Origin: an uncultured Bacilli bacterium
GTDB taxonomy: Bacteria > Bacillota_I > Bacilli_A > RF39 > UBA660
DNA length: 26,116 bases
Direction: 5' to 3'
Assembly (NCBI GenBank): GCA_934098515.1
Contig: CAKOOK010000017.1
Span: 1-26,116 of the forward strand
Position numbers and translations under genes: made by a program. Under the pieces are notes generated by a model. That model searched no databases. It worked only from the letters and a program-made list of their open reading frames with translations, and was not told the DNA's origin. Numbering within the stretch: the first letter of the stretch is position 1; every line of letters begins with the position of its first letter. This document shows, in pieces, positions 14,180-21,860 of this stretch.

Positions 14180-14824
14180 ATGAAGAAATTGAAAATACTT
14201 TATGAAGATAAAGATTTATTAGTAGTAAGAAAAGATGATAAGGTTCTTACGGTAAGTGATGGTAAAAGTTATAATACTTTGTATAGTGAGGTTTATGATT
14301 ATTTGCATAAGAAGAATCAAAGGGTTTTTGTAGTTCACAGGCTTGATAAAGATACTAGTGGTTTAGTGTTATTTGCTAAAAGTGAGCGTGTTAAAAATAT
14401 TATGCAGGATAACTGGGATAAGGTTGTAAGAAAATATTATGCTGTTGTATGTGGTAAGTTAAATGGGGAAGCAGAAGTTAAACAATTTTTAAGTGAGGAT
14501 AAGACGTTAAGAGTATATGTTAGTGATAAAGGCAAGCTTGCGATAACTCAATATAAATGTTTGAAAGTGTCATCAGTTTATTCTTTAATGGATGTATTAA
14601 TTAAGACTGGAAGACGTAATCAAATTAGAGTTTGTTTTTCTAGTTTAGGTCATCCTATTATTGGAGATAAGAAATATGGTGCTAAGAGAAATCCAATTGG
14701 CAGATTAGGACTACATGCTTATTATTTAGAATTTAAGCATCCGGTTAGTAATAAGAAAATGGTTATTGAGGATGAAATACCTGCTGATTTTAAGAAAATA
14801 TTTGAAAGTGCAACTAAAAAGTAA
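14180..14824 (+). CDS. RluA-family RNA pseudouridine synthase
   Basis: 214 residues. The catalytic motif His-Arg-Leu-Asp-Lys-Asp-Thr-Ser-Gly-Leu lies at 53-62, with Asp56 as the nucleophile. Arg-Arg-Asn-Gln-Ile-Arg-Val (~151-157) and Gly-His-Pro-Ile-Ile-Gly-Asp (~163-169) complete the RluA core. There is no N-terminal S4 domain, so it is a short RluA/YjbO-like enzyme that isomerises uridines in rRNA or tRNA; the exact target cannot be told. Three in-frame ATGs exist (14165, 14174, 14180). The -10 box at 14159-14164 places transcription after the first, and GTGAT at 14171-14175 suits 14180. A single-gene unit. Confidence 0.88.
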   Translation: MKKLKILYEDKDLLVVRKDDKVLTVSDGKSYNTLYSEVYDYLHKKNQRVFVVHRLDKDTSGLVLFAKSERVKNIMQDNWDKVVRKYYAVVCGKLNGEAEVKQFLSEDKTLRVYVSDKGKLAITQYKCLKVSSVYSLMDVLIKTGRRNQIRVCFSSLGHPIIGDKKYGAKRNPIGRLGLHAYYLEFKHPVSNKKMVIEDEIPADFKKIFESATKK

Positions 14825-14892
14825 CAATGTTCTACTTAAATTTGGTAGTACGCAACTGGGTTTCATAGTATATTGGCGGTGAGGTGAAAGAA

Positions 14893-16413
14893 ATGAATTT
14901 TAATGAAAAGTTACAAAAGTTAAGAAAAGAGAAAAAGTATAGTCAAGAAGAACTTGCTGATATGTTAGATGTTACAAGACAAAGTGTTTCTAAGTGGGAA
15001 AGTGGTCAGACGTATCCTGAAATGGATAAGTTACTTGCAATATGTAAGATATTTGGGTGCACTTTGGAAGAACTTACTAATGATACAATTAAGTTAAATG
15101 AGTTTACTGGAGAAAAGAAGAGTAAGGTAAGTGATATAGCTAGTAGTGTTGAGGAGTTTATTGAAAAAACTTATCATTATTTTACTGGAAGTACATTTAA
15201 AGATATTCTTAAATGTTTAATTATAATGTTTGCTGTTTATTTATTTTTATGTTTATGTAAGTATCCTTTTGATGCTTTAAAAGGAGGATTTTATAATTTC
15301 TTTAATTCATTTATGGATGGTAAAGTACTTAATTTTTGTTATAGTTTTTTTAATCTAATTATTAATATTTTATATTATAGTCTAAAGTTGTTTGTACTTG
15401 CTTATGTATTTAAGATTGGTTTTTTAGATAAAAAAGAAGCTGGTTTAACTTACAATGTGAAAGAGGATAAGGTAAGTTCAGAAGAAAATGAAGTGCAGGG
15501 GATTAATAGTACTAGTACTAAAACTAAACAAAGATATTCAATATTTGATGCTTTAGTAAGTATTGTGATGTTTTTTATAAAAATGTTTTTCTTAATTGGA
15601 GCAATACCACTTATTTTCTTATTTATATTTTTTATGTTTTCATTTATTATTTTAATCTATTTTATGTTTAGAGGAGTTTTCTTCTTTAGTGTTTTTATAG
15701 GTTTAGTAAGTGTTATTATGCTTAATGAGATTGCTTTAGAGTTTATTTATAATTTTATTTTTGATAGAAGTCAGTGTTTTAAAAGAATGCTTATAACAAT
15801 TATAGCTTCTTTAGCGTTTATAGGTGTAGCGGGTGGTTTATTTGTTATTGAGTGTTCTAAGTATACGTATCATAATGAAGAGAGTGCGGATTTGTTAATA
15901 AGTAATAATTATTCTTATGATTATAATGGTAAAATGTATTTGGATAGTGATATTCTTAATTATTATAATGTGTCTTATGAAGTTGATGATAGTTTAAGTG
16001 ATGAGGTTAATGTTAAAGTTGTTAATAGTAAGTATAGTACTAGTTATGATGTTAAGTTAGATGGAAGTAAACTTTATTTATCTGTTTTACAAAGTGATGA
16101 TTCATTTAGTTTTAGTGATATTTTTGATGTTTTTGTTAAGGATTTGAAAAATAAGGTTGTTTATAATTATACGTTATATGATGGAGTTAGAATTGTTGTT
16201 ACTTCTAGTGAAAAAAATATTAGTACAATAAAAAAGAATAGTGAGACTAAGCAAAAGGAATATGAAAAAGAAATAAATAGTCAAGATATATATGATTATA
16301 AAAAGAGGATTAGTGAGTTAGAAAGTCAAGTTGATGAATTAGAAAGAAATAATAGGGAGTTAAGTGATAAAATTGATGATTATAAGAGAAAGATTAGTGC
16401 TTTAAGTGAATAA
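14893..16413 (+). CDS. Membrane-anchored Xre-type HTH regulator with external domain
   Basis: 506 residues. The N-terminal ~60 residues are a Cro/C1-type helix-turn-helix (Ser-Gln-Glu-Glu-Leu-Ala, then Val-Thr-Arg-Gln-Ser-Val-Ser-Lys-Trp-Glu-Ser-Gly). About six or seven hydrophobic segments follow between residues ~100 and ~310. Then comes a Ser/Asp/Tyr-rich, beta-looking domain (~315-440), and a charged coiled coil to the end with heptad-like Leu/Ile spacing. The layout suggests a DNA-binding regulator tied to the membrane with a sensory or envelope-facing part. The topology of the C-terminal part is not certain. ATG 14893 was chosen because AGGTGA (14882-14887) lies 5 nt upstream; a GTG at 14884 sits inside that site. 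The 3' end meets the ZIP gene tail-to-tail with 6 nt between. Confidence 0.75.
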   Translation: MNFNEKLQKLRKEKKYSQEELADMLDVTRQSVSKWESGQTYPEMDKLLAICKIFGCTLEELTNDTIKLNEFTGEKKSKVSDIASSVEEFIEKTYHYFTGSTFKDILKCLIIMFAVYLFLCLCKYPFDALKGGFYNFFNSFMDGKVLNFCYSFFNLIINILYYSLKLFVLAYVFKIGFLDKKEAGLTYNVKEDKVSSEENEVQGINSTSTKTKQRYSIFDALVSIVMFFIKMFFLIGAIPLIFLFIFFMFSFIILIYFMFRGVFFFSVFIGLVSVIMLNEIALEFIYNFIFDRSQCFKRMLITIIASLAFIGVAGGLFVIECSKYTYHNEESADLLISNNYSYDYNGKMYLDSDILNYYNVSYEVDDSLSDEVNVKVVNSKYSTSYDVKLDGSKLYLSVLQSDDSFSFSDIFDVFVKDLKNKVVYNYTLYDGVRIVVTSSEKNISTIKKNSETKQKEYEKEINSQDIYDYKKRISELESQVDELERNNRELSDKIDDYKRKISALSE

Positions 16414-16414
16414 A

Positions 16415-16438
16415 AGATATTACCCTAGGGAAATATCT
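16415..16438 (-). terminator. Terminator shared by convergent genes
   Basis: AGATATT (16415-16421) / AATATCT (16432-16438) with an A-A mismatch, then CCC/GGG around TA. On the minus strand it is followed by TTTATT, fitting termination of the ZIP gene. It overlaps the last ZIP codons. The plus strand has no T-run. Confidence 0.5.
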
Positions 16439-17190
16439 AATATCATCATTATTATAAAACCAATTATTGTGTAAAGAGCCATGAGCTCTTTTTTCTTGTT
16501 TGCCATGCTTTCTGGAATAAGCTCAACTATAATTACGTAAAGCATTGCGCCACCAGCTACTGATAGTAGTAGTGGTAAGATAAACTGCATTTTGATTACT
16601 AGAAGAGCTCCAAGAATAGCTGCTATGGGTTCAACGATAGCACTTAAACTACCAATAAGGAATGATTTAAGTTTAGTTTTACCTTTTTTTAGCATTGGAA
16701 ATGATATAGCTAGGCCTTCTGGGAAGTTTTGAATTCCAATACCGATTGCTAGGGTTAATGCTTTCATTACTGATTCTGGACTATTATTAAGCGCTAATGC
16801 TCCAAAGGCTACACCTATAGCGGCACCTTCTGGTATGTTGTGAATTGTGATTGATAAAAGTAGTTTGTCAATTCTTTTATTTTTTTGTTTTTCTTCTATT
16901 TTGTCTGTAATGTAGAGTAGTAGAGCACCAAGTGTTATTCCGACAGAGCATATTATCCACGGAGTTAATTCAAGTGTTTTTGCATGGTCTATTGCGGGGA
17001 CAACTAAGGAAAATATTGAAGAAGATAACATGATGCCAGCAGATAGGCTTAGTAATTTATCCATTATATTTTGATTGATTTTTTTAAATAGAAAAATAGT
17101 TGCAGCACCTAGTGATGTAATAGTAAATGTTACAAGCCCCATAATAAAGGCAGCAATAATTGGATTTATTTCACTAAAAAACTTTATCAT
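16420..17190 (-). CDS. ZIP-family divalent metal transporter
   Basis: 256 residues with about eight hydrophobic segments. The two metal-site helices carry His-Asn-Ile-Pro-Glu-Gly (117-122) and Gln-Asn-Phe-Pro-Glu-Gly (154-159), the canonical ZIP/ZupT signatures. A short charged loop (~97-110) precedes them. It likely imports zinc or a related divalent cation across the cytoplasmic membrane. It lies 47 bp downstream of rnj on the same strand, but an intrinsic terminator between them suggests partial read-through or its own promoter. No good Shine-Dalgarno site precedes the ATG, so the start is less sure. Metal specificity cannot be told from sequence. Confidence 0.9.
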   Translation of the reverse strand: MIKFFSEINPIIAAFIMGLVTFTITSLGAATIFLFKKINQNIMDKLLSLSAGIMLSSSIFSLVVPAIDHAKTLELTPWIICSVGITLGALLLYITDKIEEKQKNKRIDKLLLSITIHNIPEGAAIGVAFGALALNNSPESVMKALTLAIGIGIQNFPEGLAISFPMLKKGKTKLKSFLIGSLSAIVEPIAAILGALLVIKMQFILPLLLSVAGGAMLYVIIVELIPESMANKKKELMALYTIIGFIIMMILDISLG

Positions 17191-17223
17191 ATTTTATTTT
17201 ATTCAAAGTGTGTATTTTTGGTT

Positions 17224-17250
17224 AAAAGAAAAAAGACTTAGTTGTCTTTT
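17224..17250 (-). terminator. Terminator of the RNase J gene
   Basis: On the minus strand AAAAGAC, loop AACTAA, GTCTTTT, then TTTTTTCTTTT. It includes the last codons and stop of the gene. Confidence 0.8.
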
Positions 17251-18908
17251 ACTTCCATAATTACTGGTAAGATTATTGGTCTACGTCCCGTAAGTTCATT
17301 TATAAATGGGTTAAGTTCTAGGATGATTTGATTTTTAAGATCTATATAATTGTATGAGTTTTTAATTGTACGATTTACAATTTCGGTAACTTTATTTTCA
17401 ATTTTATTAATCAAACCAGTATTTTCGTTTACTAGGACAAAACCTCTTGTTGTAATGTTTGGTTTTATTAGAAGTTCTCTAGTTATTGGGTTTATATTTA
17501 GAATAGTTACTAGGATACCATCTTGACTCATAAGTTTACGGTCTTTAATTACAACTGAACCAATGTCACCAATTCTTGAGCCATCAACATATACATCACC
17601 TGCTTGTATTCTTTTGCCAAGTCTAGCACCGTCTTTTGTAAGTTCAACAGAATCACCATTTTTACAAATGAAGATATTTTCTTTTGGAATACCACAATCA
17701 ATTGCTAAATCTCCGTGAGTTTTAAGCATACGATATTCACCATGCATTGGCATAAAGTACTCAGGTTTGATAATTCTAAGCATCCATTTTTGTTCTTCTT
17801 GTTTAGCATGACCTGATGTATGAATATCAGATAGTTCTGTATTTGTATAGACTTTTACGCCTTTTAAGTATAGTTTATTGATTATTCGGTTAATTGATGC
17901 ACGGTTTCCCGGAATAGGTGATGAAGAAAATACTACAATATCATCCGGCATAAGTTCAATTTGTTTATGCGTACCGTTTGCTATTCTTGATAAGGCAGCA
18001 AGTGGTTCACCTTGAGAACCAGTACATAAGATACATATTTCATGTTTTTTTAAATTTTTTGCTTCGCTTGCTTCAATAAATATGGTTTTATCTGTTATAA
18101 GATTATTTTTTAAAGCAATCTCTTTTGCAGTTTCCATAGAGCGACCGAATGTAACAATTTTACGGTTATTCTTACGGCAAGTTTCAACAATGTGCTTAAT
18201 ACGATAAATGTTAGAAGCAAATGTTGCTAAGATTATTCTTGAGTTATGACGAGCAAATACATCACTTAGTGCTTCATCTACGCAAGACTCACTAGCTGAA
18301 AATCCTGGGCTTAAAGCGTTTGTACTATCACTTAGTAAAAGTTTAACGCCCTCACTACCTAAAGCAGCCATTTTATGAATATCAGCCATTGGACCAATTG
18401 GTGTTAAATCAAATTTAAAGTCACCTGTTTCAAAAATGATACCGTTTGGGGTTCTAATTACAATTGCAAAACTATCTGGGATAGAGTGTGTTGTTGTTAC
18501 AAAAGATATTTCAAAATATTTATATTTAAATACACTGTCTTTATCATATACTTCTAGGTTTTTATAACCAATATTTCGATCATAAAACTTATTTTTAATT
18601 AAATCACAAGCAATTCTAGGTGCATATATAACTGGTACATTAATATTTTGAAGTAAGAATGTAATACCACCAATATGATCTTCGTGTCCGTGCGTGATAA
18701 ATAAGGCTTTAATTTTATCTTCATTTTGTTTTAGATATGTTACATCTTGAATGACATAATCTATTCCTAGTAGTTCACTTTCTGGAAACATTACTCCAGC
18801 ATCAATTATGATTATTTCATCTTCATGCTGAACTACGTACATGTTTTTTCCGACTTCGCCAAGGCCACCCAAGGCAAAAATAGTCGTAACTTTCTCGTTA
18901 TTATTCAT
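17238..18908 (-). CDS. rnj: Ribonuclease J
   Basis: 556 residues; metallo-beta-lactamase/beta-CASP ribonuclease with 5'-3' exo- and endonuclease activity in mRNA decay and rRNA maturation. N-terminal Leu-Gly-Gly-Leu-Gly-Glu-Val-Gly-Lys-Asn (~13-22) and His-Gly-His-Glu-Asp-His (73-78) supply the two-zinc site. Later metal ligands lie in Glu-Thr-Gly-Asp-Phe-Lys (~160-165) and Pro-Met-His-Gly-Glu-Tyr in the beta-CASP part, and a C-terminal domain follows. Length fits RnjA/RnjB (~555). Whether it is the J1 or J2 type cannot be said. AAGGAGG 6 nt before the ATG and a good promoter support the start. Confidence 0.95.
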   Translation of the reverse strand: MNNNEKVTTIFALGGLGEVGKNMYVVQHEDEIIIIDAGVMFPESELLGIDYVIQDVTYLKQNEDKIKALFITHGHEDHIGGITFLLQNINVPVIYAPRIACDLIKNKFYDRNIGYKNLEVYDKDSVFKYKYFEISFVTTTHSIPDSFAIVIRTPNGIIFETGDFKFDLTPIGPMADIHKMAALGSEGVKLLLSDSTNALSPGFSASESCVDEALSDVFARHNSRIILATFASNIYRIKHIVETCRKNNRKIVTFGRSMETAKEIALKNNLITDKTIFIEASEAKNLKKHEICILCTGSQGEPLAALSRIANGTHKQIELMPDDIVVFSSSPIPGNRASINRIINKLYLKGVKVYTNTELSDIHTSGHAKQEEQKWMLRIIKPEYFMPMHGEYRMLKTHGDLAIDCGIPKENIFICKNGDSVELTKDGARLGKRIQAGDVYVDGSRIGDIGSVVIKDRKLMSQDGILVTILNINPITRELLIKPNITTRGFVLVNENTGLINKIENKVTEIVNRTIKNSYNYIDLKNQIILELNPFINELTGRRPIILPVIMEVKDN

Positions 18909-18960
18909 ATAATTCCTCCTTGTAAAAAAAATAAAAAGAAAAGCTTTTTTTCTGTTAATA

Positions 18961-18989
18961 ATTATACAACAAATATGATAAAAAGTCTA
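18961..18989 (-). promoter_or_regulatory. Promoter of rnj
   Basis: On the minus strand TAGACT (18989-18984), 17-bp spacer, TATAAT (18966-18961). It leads to a ~45-nt leader ending in AAGGAGG. The remaining 75 bp to the next plus-strand gene hold no clear promoter for that gene. Confidence 0.6.
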
Positions 18990-19063
18990 GTACCATGAAA
19001 AAAGTGAAATAAAAAAAAGGAAATTAGGAATGTTCTTACAACAATAACTAATAGGAGGGTAAG

Positions 19064-20371
19064 ATGAAAAAAATTATTTTAATGATAGTTCTATTTATGC
19101 CATTTAAAGTTTTTGGTAGTTCTTACTATACTGATTATGGTTTTAAAGAAAGAACTGATAAGTATTATGAAGAAAGTGATACTTTAAAAAGAAAGGAGAT
19201 TAAGTTATATCATAATGTTAAAAAGGAAATAACATATGATTATGTTGAGGATTATCTTTGTGATGGAAAGATTATTAAAGACGATTATAAAGTTGAGAGA
19301 AATTATTATAGTGATTATGATCCTAATTATATTCCAATTATTAATTTAAGAGAAAGTGATTATAAAAAAGTAAGATATATATTTATGTATGATTATGATA
19401 TGCCAAAAGATATTATTAATATGGAAATTTTTAGTTATGGGAAGAAGATAAATTATAAGAAATTAGATAATGTTTATGATAACTTTTCGGGTAAAAAATC
19501 ATACTTAATAATTGATTTAATGGATATTTATGATTTTAAAGGTTTATCTATTAATGTTATATATGATGGAAGCATTGAAACTGATTATGAAAATTTTACT
19601 TTATTCTTTTCGCCAGTTGGTTATACTGTACCTTTTGCAGATATTTATTTAAATAGTTTTTATGTAAAAAAAGGAGTAAGTAATACTTTAATTGAGGTAA
19701 TTAGTGATGAAGAGTATGATGAGTTATTAAATAGTTTGAAGTTTTCTTTTTCTAATCGGGAAGCTATTAGTTATTTTTATAATGATGTTTATTATTATGG
19801 GTGCAGAAGAGAAAATGTTATTAAGAGTGGTTTATATAGTGAGGTGGCAAAAGATGGATATGAATTAGAATTTGAAGATTATATTATAACATATGATTAT
19901 TATGAAAGAACTAAATATGAGGTAATTGATGTTATTAAAAGTAAAGAAGATATTTTAAATTTAGTTAAAGGTAATGTTGAGGTTAGTAATTCAAATATTG
20001 ATCTAAGTAAAAATGGTATTTATGAGTTTTATGTTAATGATAGAAAGCATAACGTGGAAGTTAATATTGATAGTAATAATAAGCCTAATTTAGATGTTAA
20101 TTTTGGAAGTAATAATATACCTAATGTTTTAGTTAAGGAACCTATTATTGAAGAAAAGATAATTTATAAGGTTTTAAATAATAAGAATTCTAAAGAAAAT
20201 AAAAATGATAATAAAGCAGAAGTTCTTAATAATAAGTGTGAGAAAACCAAGTGTGAAGTATGCAGAGAGTGTAATTATAAAGTATATAAACTAATAATAA
20301 TATTATTATGTCTAATTAATTTGTTTTTAATAGGAAAAAATAGGTATATTTTGACGAAAGGGTATAAATAA
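19064..20371 (+). CDS. Secreted, membrane-anchored protein of unknown function
   Basis: 435 residues; ATG preceded by GGAGGG. An N-terminal signal peptide (Lys-Lys then a hydrophobic run, probable cleavage after Phe-Gly-Ser, ~19-20). A large Tyr/Asp-rich extracytoplasmic domain without recognised family. An Asn/Lys-rich low-complexity stretch (~345-395), a four-Cys cluster (Lys-Cys-x4-Cys-x2-Cys-x2-Cys, ~395-406), one membrane helix (~412-427) and a short basic tail. The Cys cluster next to the membrane could bind metal or form disulfides. It sits 36 bp before the SpoIIAA-like gene on the same strand, so it may be part of the sporulation operon. That makes a forespore or envelope role possible but unproven. 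Confidence 0.65.
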   Translation: MKKIILMIVLFMPFKVFGSSYYTDYGFKERTDKYYEESDTLKRKEIKLYHNVKKEITYDYVEDYLCDGKIIKDDYKVERNYYSDYDPNYIPIINLRESDYKKVRYIFMYDYDMPKDIINMEIFSYGKKINYKKLDNVYDNFSGKKSYLIIDLMDIYDFKGLSINVIYDGSIETDYENFTLFFSPVGYTVPFADIYLNSFYVKKGVSNTLIEVISDEEYDELLNSLKFSFSNREAISYFYNDVYYYGCRRENVIKSGLYSEVAKDGYELEFEDYIITYDYYERTKYEVIDVIKSKEDILNLVKGNVEVSNSNIDLSKNGIYEFYVNDRKHNVEVNIDSNNKPNLDVNFGSNNIPNVLVKEPIIEEKIIYKVLNNKNSKENKNDNKAEVLNNKCEKTKCEVCRECNYKVYKLIIILLCLINLFLIGKNRYILTKGYK

Positions 20372-20407
20372 AAACTATTTGTATTTATATTAGAATAGGA
20401 GATGAGT

Positions 20408-20722
20408 ATGTTAAAAATAAATATGGAATACCGAAAGGGAATATTATTTGTAAGGCCTTGTGGTAACTTAACTAGGGTTACTTATAAGTGTCTAAATGAT
20501 TATTTACTTCCCGTTATAGGTAATCAAGGAATTAAGTATATTGTCTATAATTTAGGTAATGTTAGGGTTATAGATAATAAGGGGAAAGAGTCTCTATTGG
20601 ATGGAATTAATGCGGTAAGGAAGAATCTAGGTGAAGGTATAATATGTAATACTTGTATTAAGTTTGAAAATGCACTTGTTACTGATGATGAACTAAGTGC
20701 AATAAAATTAATTAAAATATAG
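20408..20722 (+). CDS. spoIIAA: SpoIIAA-like STAS protein without the phosphorylatable serine
   Basis: 104 residues with a STAS/anti-sigma-factor-antagonist layout, directly upstream of a sporulation sigma factor as spoIIAA is in Bacillus. In SpoIIAA the kinase SpoIIAB phosphorylates the second Ser of Asp-Ser-Ser-Gly. Here the matching segment appears to be Asp56-Asn57-Lys58-Gly59, so that Ser is missing. spoIIAB, which normally lies between spoIIAA and sigF, is absent. The protein therefore probably does not work by the classical phospho-switch. ATG 20408 was chosen: AGGAG (20397-20401) lies 6 nt before it, while ATG 20402 abuts the site. It is 8 nt before the sigma gene. Sequence similarity is weak, and the call leans on context. 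Confidence 0.65.
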   Translation: MLKINMEYRKGILFVRPCGNLTRVTYKCLNDYLLPVIGNQGIKYIVYNLGNVRVIDNKGKESLLDGINAVRKNLGEGIICNTCIKFENALVTDDELSAIKLIKI

Positions 20723-20730
20723 GTGATGAA

Positions 20731-21384
20731 ATGGATGAATATAGCCTCACATTGAAATATGAGAAGCTAATATATAAAATAGCTAGAAAGTTTTATAATG
20801 TAGAACTTGATGATTTATATCAGGCTGGGTGTATTGGTTTAATAAAGGCATATCGAAATTATGATGAAACATCTCCTGTTCCTTTTATGAATTATGCTTA
20901 TAAATATATTTTTGGTGAAATGTATGATTTAGCTAATAAAAGTAGAGATATTAAGCTTAATAAAGCATATTTAAAATTATATAAAAAAATTGAAGAAGCT
21001 AAGATGATGCTTGCTAATAAAATAGGAAGAATGCCTAGTAGTAGTGAAATATGTTCATACCTAGAAATAGATTCTAATCTTTATGCAGAAGTAATATCAC
21101 TAACAAGTAAGATGATGAGTTTAGATGATGAATATCAAACTTTAAATGGTGATCGTTTACCTATAAAAGAGTGTGTAGGTGAGAGCAGAGATTATATAAC
21201 TAATATGGTAGTTAGTGATAGTATTGATAGTTTAGATGATTTAGAACAAAAAGTTATTAAAATCAGATATTTTGAAGATTTAACACAAATGGAAACTGCA
21301 GAAGTTCTTGGTATAAGTCAAGTTAAAGTATCAAGAATAGAAAATAAAAGTAAGAAAAAAATAAAAGAGTATATAACTGCATAA
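20731..21384 (+). CDS. Sporulation sigma factor, SigF/SigG-like
   Basis: 217 residues; RNA polymerase sigma-70 family. Region 2 is seen in Asp-Asp-Leu-Tyr-Gln-Ala-Gly-Cys-Ile-Gly-Leu-Ile-Lys-Ala (~26-39) and Phe-Met-Asn-Tyr-Ala-Tyr-Lys-Tyr-Ile. Region 3 follows, and region 4 has the helix-turn-helix Gln-Met-Glu-Thr-Ala-Glu-Val-Leu-Gly-Ile-Ser-Gln-Val-Lys-Val-Ser (~189-204). It is shorter than B. subtilis SigF/SigG (~255-260) at the N-terminus. The order STAS protein, sigma, spoVAC-AD-AE resembles the Bacillus spoIIA-spoVA region and points to the forespore sigma. Whether it acts as SigF or SigG cannot be told. AGGTGAT lies 3 nt before ATG. Confidence 0.85.
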   Translation: MDEYSLTLKYEKLIYKIARKFYNVELDDLYQAGCIGLIKAYRNYDETSPVPFMNYAYKYIFGEMYDLANKSRDIKLNKAYLKLYKKIEEAKMMLANKIGRMPSSSEICSYLEIDSNLYAEVISLTSKMMSLDDEYQTLNGDRLPIKECVGESRDYITNMVVSDSIDSLDDLEQKVIKIRYFEDLTQMETAEVLGISQVKVSRIENKSKKKIKEYITA

Positions 21385-21408
21385 TTTGTTAATTTAGTTC
21401 TCATAATA
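21379..21408 (+). promoter_or_regulatory. Candidate forespore (SigG-type) promoter of spoVA
   Basis: GCATA (21379-21383), 18-bp spacer, CATAATA (21402-21408). This fits the B. subtilis SigG pattern GHATR-N18-CATWHTA as I recall it, and spoVA is a SigG target there. It overlaps the sigma gene stop. Predicted start near 21415 leaves under 10 nt before the spoVAC ATG, so an ordinary weak -10 or chance cannot be excluded. Confidence 0.4.
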
Positions 21409-21422
21409 TGAATGTGATTATG

Positions 21423-21860
21423 ATGAATAGGAAGAATTATTTAAAAGTAGTGGATGAATGTACTGTTAAAGATAAAAAATTAATTAACTACATCAATTCC
21501 TTTACTATTGGTGGATTAATTGGTTTTCTTGGTGAAGGCATTAAAATGATATGTACAAATTATTATTACTTACCGGTAAGTGAAGCAGTTAGTTATGTTC
21601 TTATTATTATGATATTTTTATCTTGTTTGTGTACTGGTTTAGGATTTTTTGATGACGTTGTTTCTAAATTTAGATGTGGTATTGTTATACCTATAACGGG
21701 TTTTGCTCACTCCATAATGAGTAGTGCTTTAGATTATAAAAAGGATGGTTTAGTAACTGGTATAGGAGCCAACTTTTTTAAACTTGCTGGTAGTGTATTA
21801 TTATATGGCATATTAAGTGGATTTATATGTGGAATTATAAAGGTGATAATTAATGTTTAA
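21423..21860 (+). CDS. spoVAC: SpoVAC, spore dipicolinate channel subunit
   Basis: 145 residues from ATG 21423. Family features: Gly-Gly-Leu-Ile-Gly-Phe-Leu-Gly-Glu (~27-35) in the first membrane helix, Thr-Gly-Leu-Gly-Phe-Phe-Asp (~75-81), Ile-Thr-Gly-Phe-Ala-His-Ser-Ile, and Lys-Asp-Gly-Leu-Val-Thr-Gly-Ile-Gly-Ala-Asn. Four or five membrane segments. In spores SpoVAC contributes to a mechanosensitive channel moving Ca-dipicolinic acid. Earlier in-frame ATGs (21408, 21420) exist, but 21423 matches the family N-terminus (Met-Asn-Arg-Lys-Asn-Tyr). It overlaps spoVAD by 8 nt. Confidence 0.93.
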   Translation: MNRKNYLKVVDECTVKDKKLINYINSFTIGGLIGFLGEGIKMICTNYYYLPVSEAVSYVLIIMIFLSCLCTGLGFFDDVVSKFRCGIVIPITGFAHSIMSSALDYKKDGLVTGIGANFFKLAGSVLLYGILSGFICGIIKVIINV

